From Oerskovia paurometabola (GTDB taxonomy: Bacteria; Actinomycetota; Actinomycetes; Actinomycetales; Cellulomonadaceae): a DNA stretch of 64,000 nt. Shown here piece after piece: positions 50,956 to 58,654 of this stretch; the first letter of the stretch is position 1; every line of letters begins with the position of its first letter. A program made the translations under genes and the position numbers. Where the stretch lies: assembly GCF_016907365.1 (NCBI RefSeq), contig NZ_JAFBBV010000001.1, positions 744,001-808,000 of the forward strand. The letters run 5' to 3'. The notes beneath the pieces are model-generated. The model made no database searches. It was not told where the DNA came from and saw only the letters and a program-made list of their open reading frames with translations.

Positions 50956-50999
50956 GTTGCTGCAAGCAACCATAAACCCAGATGGTTGCTGAAGGCAAT
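50956..50999 (-). promoter_or_regulatory. Promoter and paired MarR operators of the efflux operon
   Basis: GTTGCT-GCA-AGCAAC at 50956-50970 is a perfect dyad. GTTGCT-GAA-GGCAAT at 50985-50999 is a second, imperfect copy 29 bases away. On the minus strand TTGCCT (50998-50993) and TATGGT (50974-50969) with an 18-base spacer form the promoter. The two sites sit on the -35 and just after the -10, consistent with autorepression. Confidence 0.7.
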
Positions 51000-51137
51000 A
51001 GTTGCAGCGAGCATGTTGTTGGGACGCTTGTACCGGAGCGAGGGTCGGGTCGGCCGTCGACCACGGCCCGGCGACGACCAGTCACCTGCGCACCCGCCCC
51101 GCGCTCCGCCGTCGGGCACCCTGCGTACGATCGAGAG

Positions 51138-51782
51138 GTGAGCGAACAACCGACACCCAGTCACCGTCCGCGCCGCCCCGCGATGCTCGACCCGCGCGAG
51201 GCCGACGAGCTCCCCGGCGACCTCGACCCCGCGCTGCGGGACCAGATCGCCCACACGACCGCCGCCGCGATCGTGCACGGCGCGCGCGCCGCCGAGGACC
51301 CCCGGGTCGTCGACCGCCTCATCCGCCTCGTCGAGACCGAAGGCCTCGACGTCGTGTCCGGCCTCTGGGCCGACTCGGCCCCCGCGACCCTCCCCGGCGC
51401 GCTCTGGCGCCTGTACGTCCTGCGCGAGTGGGTGCGCCGTGACCCGCAGACCGTGGCGCTGCGCTACCGTCTCGGCGTCGACGCGGCCCCCGTCCAGGAG
51501 GTCGTCGCCGGCGTCGTCAGCCCGCCCGGACCCGAGGACGTGCGCGACCTCGCCGACGCCGTGCTCTCGGGCGTCTTCGCCGGCGACCTCGCCGTGGCCC
51601 TCGAACGAGCCGCCGCGTTCTGCCGCATCCTCGCCACGGGCGCCGCGTTCGACGCCGACGCGCGCGAGGCCGGCGACCCCGACTCCGCGCTGCGCATGAC
51701 GCGCGGCGCCTCGTCGCTGCTGCGCACGGCCGAGGAGCTCGAGCACTCCGCCGCGCTGTGGCGGGCCGACAAGCTCGACTGA
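51138..51782 (+). CDS. Conserved hypothetical protein
   Basis: I do not recognise this 214-residue protein. It is soluble, helical and acidic. LPGALWRLYVLREWVRRDPQTVALRYRLG, GPEDVRDLADAVLSGVFAGDLAVALERAAAFCRILATGAAFDAD and a final LLRTAEELEHSAALWRADKLD suggest an all-helical regulatory or structural protein. GTG 51138 sits six bases after TACGAT (51126-51131) without a ribosome site, so it looks leaderless. An ATG at 51183 is an alternative start. Confidence 0.6.
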   Translation: MSEQPTPSHRPRRPAMLDPREADELPGDLDPALRDQIAHTTAAAIVHGARAAEDPRVVDRLIRLVETEGLDVVSGLWADSAPATLPGALWRLYVLREWVRRDPQTVALRYRLGVDAAPVQEVVAGVVSPPGPEDVRDLADAVLSGVFAGDLAVALERAAAFCRILATGAAFDADAREAGDPDSALRMTRGASSLLRTAEELEHSAALWRADKLD

Positions 51783-52073
51783 CGCGGCGCCGTCGGGCTG
51801 CTCCGCGTTCCCCGAGCGTCGGGACCCCGAGGTCCGCTCCACGGCTCGACGGGCCCTGTGACCTGCGGGTTCGAAGCCTCCGGGACGCGGGCGTACGATG
51901 GTTCACGACGTCGGGTCGCGGTAGCCCCGGGCTCCAACATCAGCCGCTTCGAGCGGCCTTCGCGCCGACAGGCGCTCCCGGCCCGGCGTCGCTCCCACCA
52001 CGACGTGAGCACCGTCCGGCCTGCCCTTTCGAGGCCCTCGGCGGCTCCCGCCGGTCGCCGCGAGCGATTGAAC
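51783..52073. other. Non-coding stretch upstream of the phosphate operon
   Basis: This 290-base stretch lies between the hypothetical gene and the phosphate-operon promoter. I see no convincing reading frame or strong hairpin in it. Confidence 0.35.
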
Positions 52074-52128
52074 GTTCAGGCGACAGTTCGGTTACATTTG
52101 ACGAGCGTTAGAGATGCGTTAACGCGCC
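52068..52128 (+). promoter_or_regulatory. Candidate PHO-box promoter region of phoU-like/pit
   Basis: TTGAAC (52068-52073) with GTTACA (52091-52096) 17 bases downstream is a plausible core promoter. GTTCAGGCGAC (52074-52084) followed by AGTTCGGTTAC (52085-52095) resembles the 11-base GTTCA direct-repeat units of actinobacterial PhoP boxes. Further GTTAG and GTTAA phases at 52107 and 52118 continue the 11-base rhythm. The region is less GC-rich than its surroundings. Confidence 0.45.
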
Positions 52129-52256
52129 CTCTCGGCGCAACTCACCACAGCGTCACCTTCCAACAGAACACCTGTGACATCCGGGTGACGATCGCTTCGT
52201 GCGGTCGTCATCTGCCTGTGAAAACCCACCAGCGTCCAGCCCTTTCGGAGCCTCCC

Positions 52257-52877
52257 GTGCGCTTGCGCCTCACCCCGCGCGATACCTCGTTCTTCGACCT
52301 CCTCGCCGACTCCGCTCAGCACCTGGTCACCGGGGCGAACCTCCTGGCCGAGCTGCTCGGCGCAGACCGCCCGACCCGCAAGGAGCTCGCCAAGAAGCTC
52401 GCGGAGACCGAGCACCTGGCCGACGACGCGACGCACACCATCATGCGACGCCTCAACCAGACCTTCGTCACGCCGTTCGACCGCGACGACATCTACGGGC
52501 TGGCCTCCGCGCTCGACGACTGCATGGACTACATGGAAGAGGCCGCGGACCTCATCGTCCTGTACAAGATCGAGGAGCTGCCCGCCCGCGTCGGCGAGCA
52601 GGTCCAGGTCCTGCAGCGCGCGGCCGAGCTGACCGCCGAGGCGATGCCGCGCCTGCGCTCGCTCAACGACCTCGCCGAGTACTGGGTCGAGGTCAACCGC
52701 CTCGAGAACCAGGCCGACAAGATCCACCGCAAGCTCCTCGCCGAGCTCTTCGACAACGTCTCCGACCCGATCCTCCTCATCAAGCTCAAGGAGGTCATCG
52801 AGATCCTCGAGCAGGCCGCCGACGCGTTCGAGAAGGTCGCGAACATGGTCGAGACCATCGCGCTCAAGGAGTCCTGA
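52257..52877 (+). CDS. PhoU-like DUF47 family protein
   Basis: This 206-residue, almost entirely helical protein shows the family pattern FFDLLADSAQHLVTGANLLAELL, HLADDATHTIMRRLNQTFVTPFDRDDIYGLASALDDCMDYMEEAADLI and NRLENQADKIHRKLLAELF. DUF47 proteins are encoded next to Pit transporters and are thought to modulate phosphate uptake. GTG 52257 has a CGGAG site. The pit gene starts six bases after its stop, so they form an operon. Confidence 0.88.
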   Translation: MRLRLTPRDTSFFDLLADSAQHLVTGANLLAELLGADRPTRKELAKKLAETEHLADDATHTIMRRLNQTFVTPFDRDDIYGLASALDDCMDYMEEAADLIVLYKIEELPARVGEQVQVLQRAAELTAEAMPRLRSLNDLAEYWVEVNRLENQADKIHRKLLAELFDNVSDPILLIKLKEVIEILEQAADAFEKVANMVETIALKES

Positions 52878-52882
52878 GCCCC

Positions 52883-53887
52883 GTGGAATTCGCTCTGGTC
52901 GTCCTCGTCGTCGCGCTCGCGCTGAGCTTCGACTACACGAACGGATTCCACGACGCGGCCAACGCGATCGCCACATCCGTCTCGACGAGGGCCCTCACGC
53001 CGCGCGCCGCGCTCATCATGGCGGCAGTCATGAACTTCGCCGGCGCACTCCTGGGGACCGAGGTCGCCGAGACCATCGCGACCTCGATCGTCGACCTCGA
53101 GGACGTGCCACCGCACACGGCACTCGTCGTGGTGCTGTGCGCCCTGGTCGGCGCGATCGTGTGGAACCTCATCACGTGGTGGTTCGGGCTCCCGTCGTCC
53201 TCGACGCACGCGCTCATCGGCGGCCTCGTGGGCGCCGGGCTCGCGGGCGGGCTCGCGATCTACGGCGCCTCGATCGTCGACAAGGTCGTCCTGCCGATGA
53301 TCTTCTCCCCGCTCGTGGGCTTCGGCCTCGCGTTCATCGTCATGGTCGGCCTGCTGTGGGCGTTCCGCCGCGCGGCCCCCTCCAAGACCACGCGCCGCTT
53401 CCGCCTCGCGCAGACCGTGTCCGCCGCGGCCATGGCCCTGGGCCACGGCCTGCAGGACGCGCAGAAGACCATGGGCGTCATCTTCATGGCGCTCCTGACG
53501 GTCGGCTGGGCGAGCCCCGACGAGGGCATCCCGCTGTGGGTCAAGCTCGCCGCGGCCGCCGCGATCTCCGCCGGGACCTACTCGGGCGGCTGGCGCATCA
53601 TGCGGACCCTCGGCCGCAAGATCATCGAGCTGGACCCGGCGCGCGGGTTCGTCGCCGAGTCCGTCTCCGCGATCGTGCTCTACGTCAACGCGTTCGCGCT
53701 GCACGCCCCGGTCTCCACGACGCACACCATCACGTCCGCGATCATGGGCGTCGGCGCGACCAAGCGCCTGTCGGCCGTGCGGTGGGGCGTCGCCAAGAAC
53801 ATCGGCATCGCGTGGGTCCTGACGATCCCCGCCGCCGCGCTCGTGGCCGCGATCATGTACTGGATCCTGTCGCCGATCCTGCTCTGA
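52883..53887 (+). CDS. pit: Low-affinity inorganic phosphate transporter (Pit)
   Basis: This 334-residue Pit-family permease couples phosphate (as metal phosphate) uptake to protons. The duplicated signature is visible as DYTNGFHDAANAIATSVSTRAL in the first half and ALHAPVSTTHTITSAIMGVGAT in the second, with GLPSSSTHALIGGLVGAG between. About ten membrane helices are predicted. GTG 52883 starts six bases after the DUF47 gene. A hairpin terminator follows. Confidence 0.93.
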   Translation: MEFALVVLVVALALSFDYTNGFHDAANAIATSVSTRALTPRAALIMAAVMNFAGALLGTEVAETIATSIVDLEDVPPHTALVVVLCALVGAIVWNLITWWFGLPSSSTHALIGGLVGAGLAGGLAIYGASIVDKVVLPMIFSPLVGFGLAFIVMVGLLWAFRRAAPSKTTRRFRLAQTVSAAAMALGHGLQDAQKTMGVIFMALLTVGWASPDEGIPLWVKLAAAAAISAGTYSGGWRIMRTLGRKIIELDPARGFVAESVSAIVLYVNAFALHAPVSTTHTITSAIMGVGATKRLSAVRWGVAKNIGIAWVLTIPAAALVAAIMYWILSPILL

Positions 53888-53895
53888 ACCGACCA

Positions 53896-53951
53896 GGTCG
53901 CCGGGCGGTGCGTCGCGGTCCGCGCGACCGGGAGCGCGACGCTCGGCGACC
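53896..53951 (+). terminator. Hairpin after pit
   Basis: GGTCGCCG (53896-53903) pairs with CGGCGACC (53944-53951), with an inner stem GCGTCGCG (53910-53917) with CGCGACGC (53935-53942). It begins eight bases after the pit stop codon. Confidence 0.65.
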
Positions 53952-54305
53952 AGGTCCAGAGCGGCCGCCCCTGAACGACGACGCCGGACGCAGGGCCCGG
54001 CCCGGCCGCGCGTCGCTCACGTCGGCGTGCACCCTTCCCGTATCGCGAGCCGAGGGCACGCCCGGGACGTGTCTCCCCGTAAAGAGCCCCCTGGGCAGCG
54101 GTGTCGCCCGGTGTCGCGCCGTGCCGCCCGAATGCCCCGTCGTGCCCCCCCCGTCGCCGCGCCGCGGGGCCCGCGGGCCGCGCCGTGCGACGCCCTCTTC
54201 CGCTCGTCGCCGTGTCCCAGGTGGTCGGACGGCAATTCTTCTTGCTCCGGACCATGCTCGTGGTAGGTGCGAGTTTCTCCGTGACGAAGTGAAGCAGAAT
54301 GTGTC
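53952..54305. other. Non-coding stretch between pit and the I36 operon
   Basis: This stretch of about 350 bases has very high GC and is composed of GC-rich inverted segments with no ribosome-site-supported reading frame. Base composition changes sharply near 54230, after which A and T become frequent up to the next gene. Confidence 0.4.
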
Positions 54306-54335
54306 TTGACACGCTCTGAAGGGGCCCAATAGGCT
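54306..54335 (+). promoter_or_regulatory. Strong promoter of the I36/lipoprotein/ABC operon
   Basis: A perfect TTGACA (54306-54311) and TAGGCT (54330-54335), spacer 18, predict a start near 54342 and a leader of nearly 140 bases. ACCGGTCGGT (54373-54382) in the leader is a TetR-type palindrome. The leader is unusually AT-rich for this genome. The start codon at 54480 has GGGGGA upstream. Confidence 0.65.
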
Positions 54336-54479
54336 TCCCGAGGTCGCCAACGAATGGCTCCGAAACTTAACTACCGGTCGGTCATTATTGGGACTTCTCC
54401 GAACGCCCGCCGGCACAGTTGACGTGCCGGATCGCTCTCGGAGATCTTTTGTTCACTCGATACATTTGGGGGATATCGT

Positions 54480-54857
54480 ATGCGCAAGATCAGCAAGCTC
54501 GTGGCCGCAGCAGCAGTCGCTGCCGCCATCGGAGGGGGTGGCGTCGTCGCCGCCGCGCCCGCCTCGGCCTCGTCCGACTGTGCCGCCGGGTATGCGTGTG
54601 CATGGGAGCACGCGAACTACAACCCGGGCAACGTCGGCAAGAAGGTGTCGTTCCAGTACGGGATCCCCGACATGCGGAACTTCGGGTTCGACGACATGGC
54701 CAGCTCGCTCAAGAACAGTGGACGCACGTCCAACGCCGCCTGGTCCCAGGACCTCAACTACACCGGTAGGACCTGGGTCCTGAACCGTGGCTACGTGTCG
54801 TCGGACCTGGCCGGCTCGTGGCTCCAGGACTCGATCACGTCGGCACGGTTTATCTGA
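54480..54857 (+). CDS. Secreted peptidase-inhibitor I36-family (beta/gamma-crystallin-like) protein
   Basis: This is a 125-residue secreted protein. The signal peptide (RKISKLVAAAAVAAAIGGGGVVAAAPASAS) ends near residue 31. The 93-residue mature domain has SDCAAGYACAWEHANYNPGNVGKKVSF and YVSSDLAGSWLQDSITSARF, the I36 (SMI-type metalloprotease inhibitor) pattern. It has two cysteines, probably disulfide-bonded. It is the first gene after a near-consensus promoter, and 14 bases before the first lipoprotein gene, so it is probably the most highly expressed member of the operon. Some I36-family proteins may be structural rather than inhibitory. Confidence 0.75.
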   Translation: MRKISKLVAAAAVAAAIGGGGVVAAAPASASSDCAAGYACAWEHANYNPGNVGKKVSFQYGIPDMRNFGFDDMASSLKNSGRTSNAAWSQDLNYTGRTWVLNRGYVSSDLAGSWLQDSITSARFI

Positions 54858-54871
54858 GACGCGACGGTTCC

Positions 54872-55756
54872 GTGAGGTCTGTGCGACTCACGGCCGGGTG
54901 CGCCCTCGCCGTCCTGCTGCTCTCCGGGTGCTCCGGAGCGGCGGCAGGCGGCGAGGCCGCGTCCGGCCGGTTCGACTCACCCTTCGCCCTCCCGCTCGAG
55001 AGTCGTTTCGTCGACCTCGCGCTCTACGGTGCTGCGGTCGACGCATTCATGGCTGAATGCATGGCGGAGTCCGGGCTGGAATACACGGTGGGGACATGGG
55101 ACGTGAATCAGCCCGCGGTGCACGCGTTCAGCGCTCTGGGATATCCGAACCTCGAGCGGGACGTTGTCGAAGAATTCGGCTATCGGGCGCCGAGGGACCC
55201 GCGTTTGATCGAGCCGCCGGCTGATCTTTCCGGGAGCATTCCACCCGGTGAGGAAGAGAGATACGCGAAAGCACAGCAGGCGTGCACGGAGGAGTCCCGC
55301 GGGCCCGTGCCGGACATCGCGTCCCCCGCCAACGTGCTGCTGCAGCTCAACGCCAAGAGTCAGGACATGGCCCTGGAGGACCAGCGCATCCGCATCACGA
55401 CGAGCGTCGAGCGGTGGCGTGAGTGCGTCGTGAAGGCGGATCCGCCGGTCGGCGACGCGGGCGGCACGCCCCTCGACTTTCGGGTCTCGGTGCTGAAGAC
55501 CGTGGACGCCCGTGAGGGCTGGGCGGGAACCGGTGACTCCCACATGCGGCCGGCGCCCGTCGACGAGGTCGAGGCGGCGAGGATCGACGTGGGGTGCAGG
55601 CAGCAGTCAGGTTATGACAAGGCGTTCTTCTCGGCCGTCGGTGAGGCGCAGGAACGCCTCGTCACCGAGCATGGAGAAGTACTCGAAGGGGTGGAGGACT
55701 CGATGAACGAGATCCAGCTGGCGATTGACCACTACGTGCTCGAGGGGCAGAAGTGA
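54872..55756 (+). CDS. Four-cysteine lipoprotein A
   Basis: This is a 294-residue lipoprotein: signal segment VRLTAGCALAVLLLSGCSG with lipobox LSGC, then an acidic, mostly helical domain. After the lipid-bearing Cys it has four further cysteines in AECMAESG, AQQACTEE, RWRECVVKAD and DVGCRQQSG. The same four-cysteine order and the C-x3-x-G and W-x2-C contexts occur in the next gene, so the two are diverged tandem paralogues. The start may be GTG 54872 or GTG 54881. The stop overlaps the next start by four bases. No known family was recognised. Confidence 0.7.
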   Translation: MRSVRLTAGCALAVLLLSGCSGAAAGGEAASGRFDSPFALPLESRFVDLALYGAAVDAFMAECMAESGLEYTVGTWDVNQPAVHAFSALGYPNLERDVVEEFGYRAPRDPRLIEPPADLSGSIPPGEEERYAKAQQACTEESRGPVPDIASPANVLLQLNAKSQDMALEDQRIRITTSVERWRECVVKADPPVGDAGGTPLDFRVSVLKTVDAREGWAGTGDSHMRPAPVDEVEAARIDVGCRQQSGYDKAFFSAVGEAQERLVTEHGEVLEGVEDSMNEIQLAIDHYVLEGQK

Positions 55757-56502
55757 GGGCGGGCGCGCGCGGTCGTGCCGCGGCCCGGTCGGGCCTCGTC
55801 GGGACCCTGGGGCTCGTGCTGCTGCTGAGCGCCTGCTCCTCGACCTCGGACGGGGTCGCCTCGTTGGAGGAAGAGGGCGGCGGCGCCGTGCGCGGGGGGT
55901 ACGCCGACGAGAAGACGGCGGACTACGCGGACTGCCTGACGGACGTCGGGTTGAGCGTGCACGCCGAGACCGAGGGCTCGTTCAAGGGGTTCCTCGTGAT
56001 CGAGGGAGCCCAGATCCTCGGAGACACGGACACCTCGCCGATCGGAGTCGACGGGGAGGACCGGGACGCGGACATCAAGAAGTGCCGTGCCGAGTTCTCC
56101 GGCGCCAAGGACCTGCTCGACGCGTCCACCACGGTCGACCTCCCCGTCGAGGACACGCTCGTCGACGACGACGTGGCCGCGGCGAGCCGGGCGTGGGCAC
56201 AGTGTGCCCGCGACGCCGGGTTCGCGATGATCGCCGACCCCGTCGTGGACATGGTGGTCATCCCCGAGGGGCTCACGGTCGAGCAGGCGCAGCAGCTCGG
56301 CAGCGCGTGCTCGAAGCCGATCGCCGACGCGGGCGACCCCACGCCCCACTTCGACTACCAGGCCGCCGTGAAGGTCGAGGGCGGCGGGCTGGACATCGCA
56401 CCGTACATGAAGGCGATCGAGGGACCGATCTACGCGAACGTCACGAGTGGGGGACCTCCGAGCGGGGGAGCGCCGTCCGACGGCGGCACGGAGGCCCCGT
56501 GA
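55753..56502 (+). CDS. Four-cysteine lipoprotein B
   Basis: This is a 249-residue lipoprotein with lipobox LSAC after a 24-residue signal. The mature part is acidic. Cysteines lie in ADCLTDVG, IKKCRAEF, AWAQCARDAGF and LGSACSKPIAD, matching the order and context of lipoprotein A. A Gly/Pro/Ser-rich tail ends the protein. The GTG starts inside the stop of gene A and its own stop overlaps the MacA-like gene. The context suggests a surface partner of the ABC machinery; the ligand is unknown. Confidence 0.7.
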   Translation: MRAGARGRAAARSGLVGTLGLVLLLSACSSTSDGVASLEEEGGGAVRGGYADEKTADYADCLTDVGLSVHAETEGSFKGFLVIEGAQILGDTDTSPIGVDGEDRDADIKKCRAEFSGAKDLLDASTTVDLPVEDTLVDDDVAAASRAWAQCARDAGFAMIADPVVDMVVIPEGLTVEQAQQLGSACSKPIADAGDPTPHFDYQAAVKVEGGGLDIAPYMKAIEGPIYANVTSGGPPSGGAPSDGGTEAP

Positions 56503-57956
56503 AGCGGATCGCCAAGCTCGTCATCGCCTTCAGCACGCTCGGCGTGATCGGCGCGGCGACGCTCGGCGGGACGTGGCTCGCCGGGGCGGACGAGGACGAG
56601 AAGAAGGCGTCGACCGAGGTGCGCACCGCCGTCGTCGAACGCGGTGCGCTCTCGGCGGGCATGCGGCTGACGGGGAACCTGACCCGCGGGGCGGTCACGC
56701 AGCTGTCCGGCTCCGGGGAGGGCGTCCTCACGGCCCTCCCCGCGGCCGGGGCGGAGATCGCGGCCGGGCAGGTGCTCTACGAGGTGGACGGGAGGCCGGT
56801 CTTCCTCCTGACCGGGACGACCCCCCTGTGGCGGGCGCTCAAGCTCGGGGACGCCGGCCCGGACGTGCTCATCCTCAAGTCCTCGCTCGCGGCCCTCGGC
56901 CACGACGTCGGCGATGCCTCCTCCGACGTCTACGACACCAAGACCTCGGACGCCGTCGCGGCCCTCTACCGTGCCGCCGGCAAGACGCCACCCTCGGAGA
57001 CGAGCGAGGGCAAGAAGTCCGTCGATGACGCGCAGGCCGGACTGGTCGCCGCCAACCAGGGGGTCGTGACCGCGAAGAAGGCGCTCTTCGCCGGGGACGT
57101 CCGGCCTGATGCGCTCACCATCGCCCAGGCGGACGCCGCTGTGGCAGACGCCGCGACGGCGCTCGACGAGGCGGCCGCGAGCGGCGCGAGCACCACGCTC
57201 CCGCAGGCGCAGCTCGATGCCGCGAAGAAGGCGCGCAAGGCACTCGACGCGCCGCCCGACCTGACCGGGCAGAAGCAAGCCGTCAAGGACGCCGAGCAGC
57301 AGGTCGTGGCAGCGAAGAACACGCTCGCGGTCGCTCGTGCGCAGTCGGTGGGGCCTGGCCAGGTGACCGTGCTGAGCTCTCCCTCCATCCGGGTCGAGAA
57401 GGTCGCGGGCCGCCTCGGAGGGGCGGCCAACGCCGAGATCGCGCAGTGGACGGGCATGACGACCTTCGTCGAGGCGCCCGTGACGGCGTCCCAGCAGGCC
57501 GCGCTCTCGATCGGCGGCGTCGTCCAGGTCCGTGTCCCCTCCGGAGACGTCCTCGAGGGGACCATCGCGGCCGTAGGCTCGGCGCCCGGTGCCTCGGCGG
57601 ACGCCGACGCCGGTGACGGCGAGGAGGGCGACGGCGGTGGAGGCGCAGCGGGGACGGGCGGGGACGGCGCAGGGGGCAAGACGGTCCTGCGGGTGGACAT
57701 CGCCGACCAGGCGGCAGCTGCCCCGCTCGCGGGGTCCGCGGTCACGATCGAGGTGTCGACCGACGTCGCGGAGGACGCGCTCATCGTCCCGGTGACCGCG
57801 TTGCTCGCGCTCGCCGAAGGGGGCTACGCCGTCGAGCGCGTGACGAAAGGCGATCGTGTGGAGCTCGTCGCCGTGGAGCTCGGGCTCATCGCGGAGGCAC
57901 GGGTCCAGGTCTCCTCGGACGCGCTCGAGGCGGGCGACCGGGTGCAGATCCCGTGA
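56499..57956 (+). CDS. MacA-like periplasmic adaptor with peptidoglycan-binding-like segment
   Basis: This is a 485-residue membrane-anchored protein: N-terminal helix (IAFSTLGVIGAATLGGTWLAG), then a beta-barrel/lipoyl-like segment (GVLTALPAAGAEIAAGQVLYEVDGRPVFLL). A PG_binding_1-like stretch follows (ALKLGDAGPDVLILKSSLAALGHDV), then a 130-residue coiled-coil hairpin rich in Ala, Lys and Asp, and a C-terminal beta domain interrupted by an acidic Gly-rich loop near residues 370-390. This is the actinobacterial variant of HlyD/MacA adaptors, lacking an outer-membrane partner. It overlaps both neighbours by four bases. Confidence 0.85.
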   Translation: MKRIAKLVIAFSTLGVIGAATLGGTWLAGADEDEKKASTEVRTAVVERGALSAGMRLTGNLTRGAVTQLSGSGEGVLTALPAAGAEIAAGQVLYEVDGRPVFLLTGTTPLWRALKLGDAGPDVLILKSSLAALGHDVGDASSDVYDTKTSDAVAALYRAAGKTPPSETSEGKKSVDDAQAGLVAANQGVVTAKKALFAGDVRPDALTIAQADAAVADAATALDEAAASGASTTLPQAQLDAAKKARKALDAPPDLTGQKQAVKDAEQQVVAAKNTLAVARAQSVGPGQVTVLSSPSIRVEKVAGRLGGAANAEIAQWTGMTTFVEAPVTASQQAALSIGGVVQVRVPSGDVLEGTIAAVGSAPGASADADAGDGEEGDGGGGAAGTGGDGAGGKTVLRVDIADQAAAAPLAGSAVTIEVSTDVAEDALIVPVTALLALAEGGYAVERVTKGDRVELVAVELGLIAEARVQVSSDALEAGDRVQIP

Positions 57957-58654
57957 CGACGGACGGCGCCCCGGCCATCGCGATCCGTGACGTCACCAAG
58001 GAGTTCCCCACAGGGGGCGGAACCTTGCGTGTGCTCCACGGGATCGACCTCGAGATCGGCCCGTCCGAGCACGTCGCGGTCGTCGGGCCGTCGGGGTCCG
58101 GGAAGTCGACGCTCCTGTCCATCATGGGCACCCTCGAGAGCCCGACCACGGGAGACGTCGTCGTGGGCGGTCGATCGACCGCGACGATGACAGACGGCGA
58201 CAAGGCGGCCCTGCGGTCGCGGGCCTTCGGGTTCGTCTTCCAGCAGTTCCACCTCATCGGACACGTGAACGCCACCCGGAACGTCGAGCTGGGCCTGCTG
58301 TACGCCGGGTTCGCGCCCAAGGAACGTCACGAACGAGCACGGCACGCCCTCGATCGCGTGGGGCTCGGCTCCCGCACCGACCACCGACCGGGGCAGCTCT
58401 CGGGCGGTGAGCAGCAGCGTGTGGCCGTGGCCCGAGCACTCGCGCACGACCCACAGGTGGTGTTCGCCGACGAGCCGACCGGCGCCCTTGACCAGGCGAC
58501 GGGGGCGTCCGTCATGGAGCTCCTGCGGGGCCTCAGCGGGACGGCGCTCGTCGTCATCACGCACGACGAGACGATCGCCGCGTCGTTGCCCCGGCTCGTC
58601 CGCGTGCGCGACGGGCGGATCGAGCAGGACGTCCGCCAGGGGACGCTCGCATGA
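57953..58654 (+). CDS. ABC transporter ATPase, MacB/LolD type
   Basis: This 233-residue ATPase has Walker A GPSGSGKST (about residues 44-52), a Q-loop in FVFQQFHLI, signature LSGGEQQRVAVARAL, Walker B VVFADEPTGALDQ and H-loop VVITHDE. The MacB/LolD group powers mechanotransmission-type exporters that expel proteins, lipoproteins or peptides. GTG 57953 overlaps the adaptor stop and its stop overlaps the permease start. Confidence 0.95.
   Translation: MTTDGAPAIAIRDVTKEFPTGGGTLRVLHGIDLEIGPSEHVAVVGPSGSGKSTLLSIMGTLESPTTGDVVVGGRSTATMTDGDKAALRSRAFGFVFQQFHLIGHVNATRNVELGLLYAGFAPKERHERARHALDRVGLGSRTDHRPGQLSGGEQQRVAVARALAHDPQVVFADEPTGALDQATGASVMELLRGLSGTALVVITHDETIAASLPRLVRVRDGRIEQDVRQGTLA

Noticed and set aside
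53888..54312. Frames of over 130 codons on both strands after pit
   Set aside because: They have low-complexity Arg/Gly/Pro composition with no ribosome site, and cross the pit terminator.
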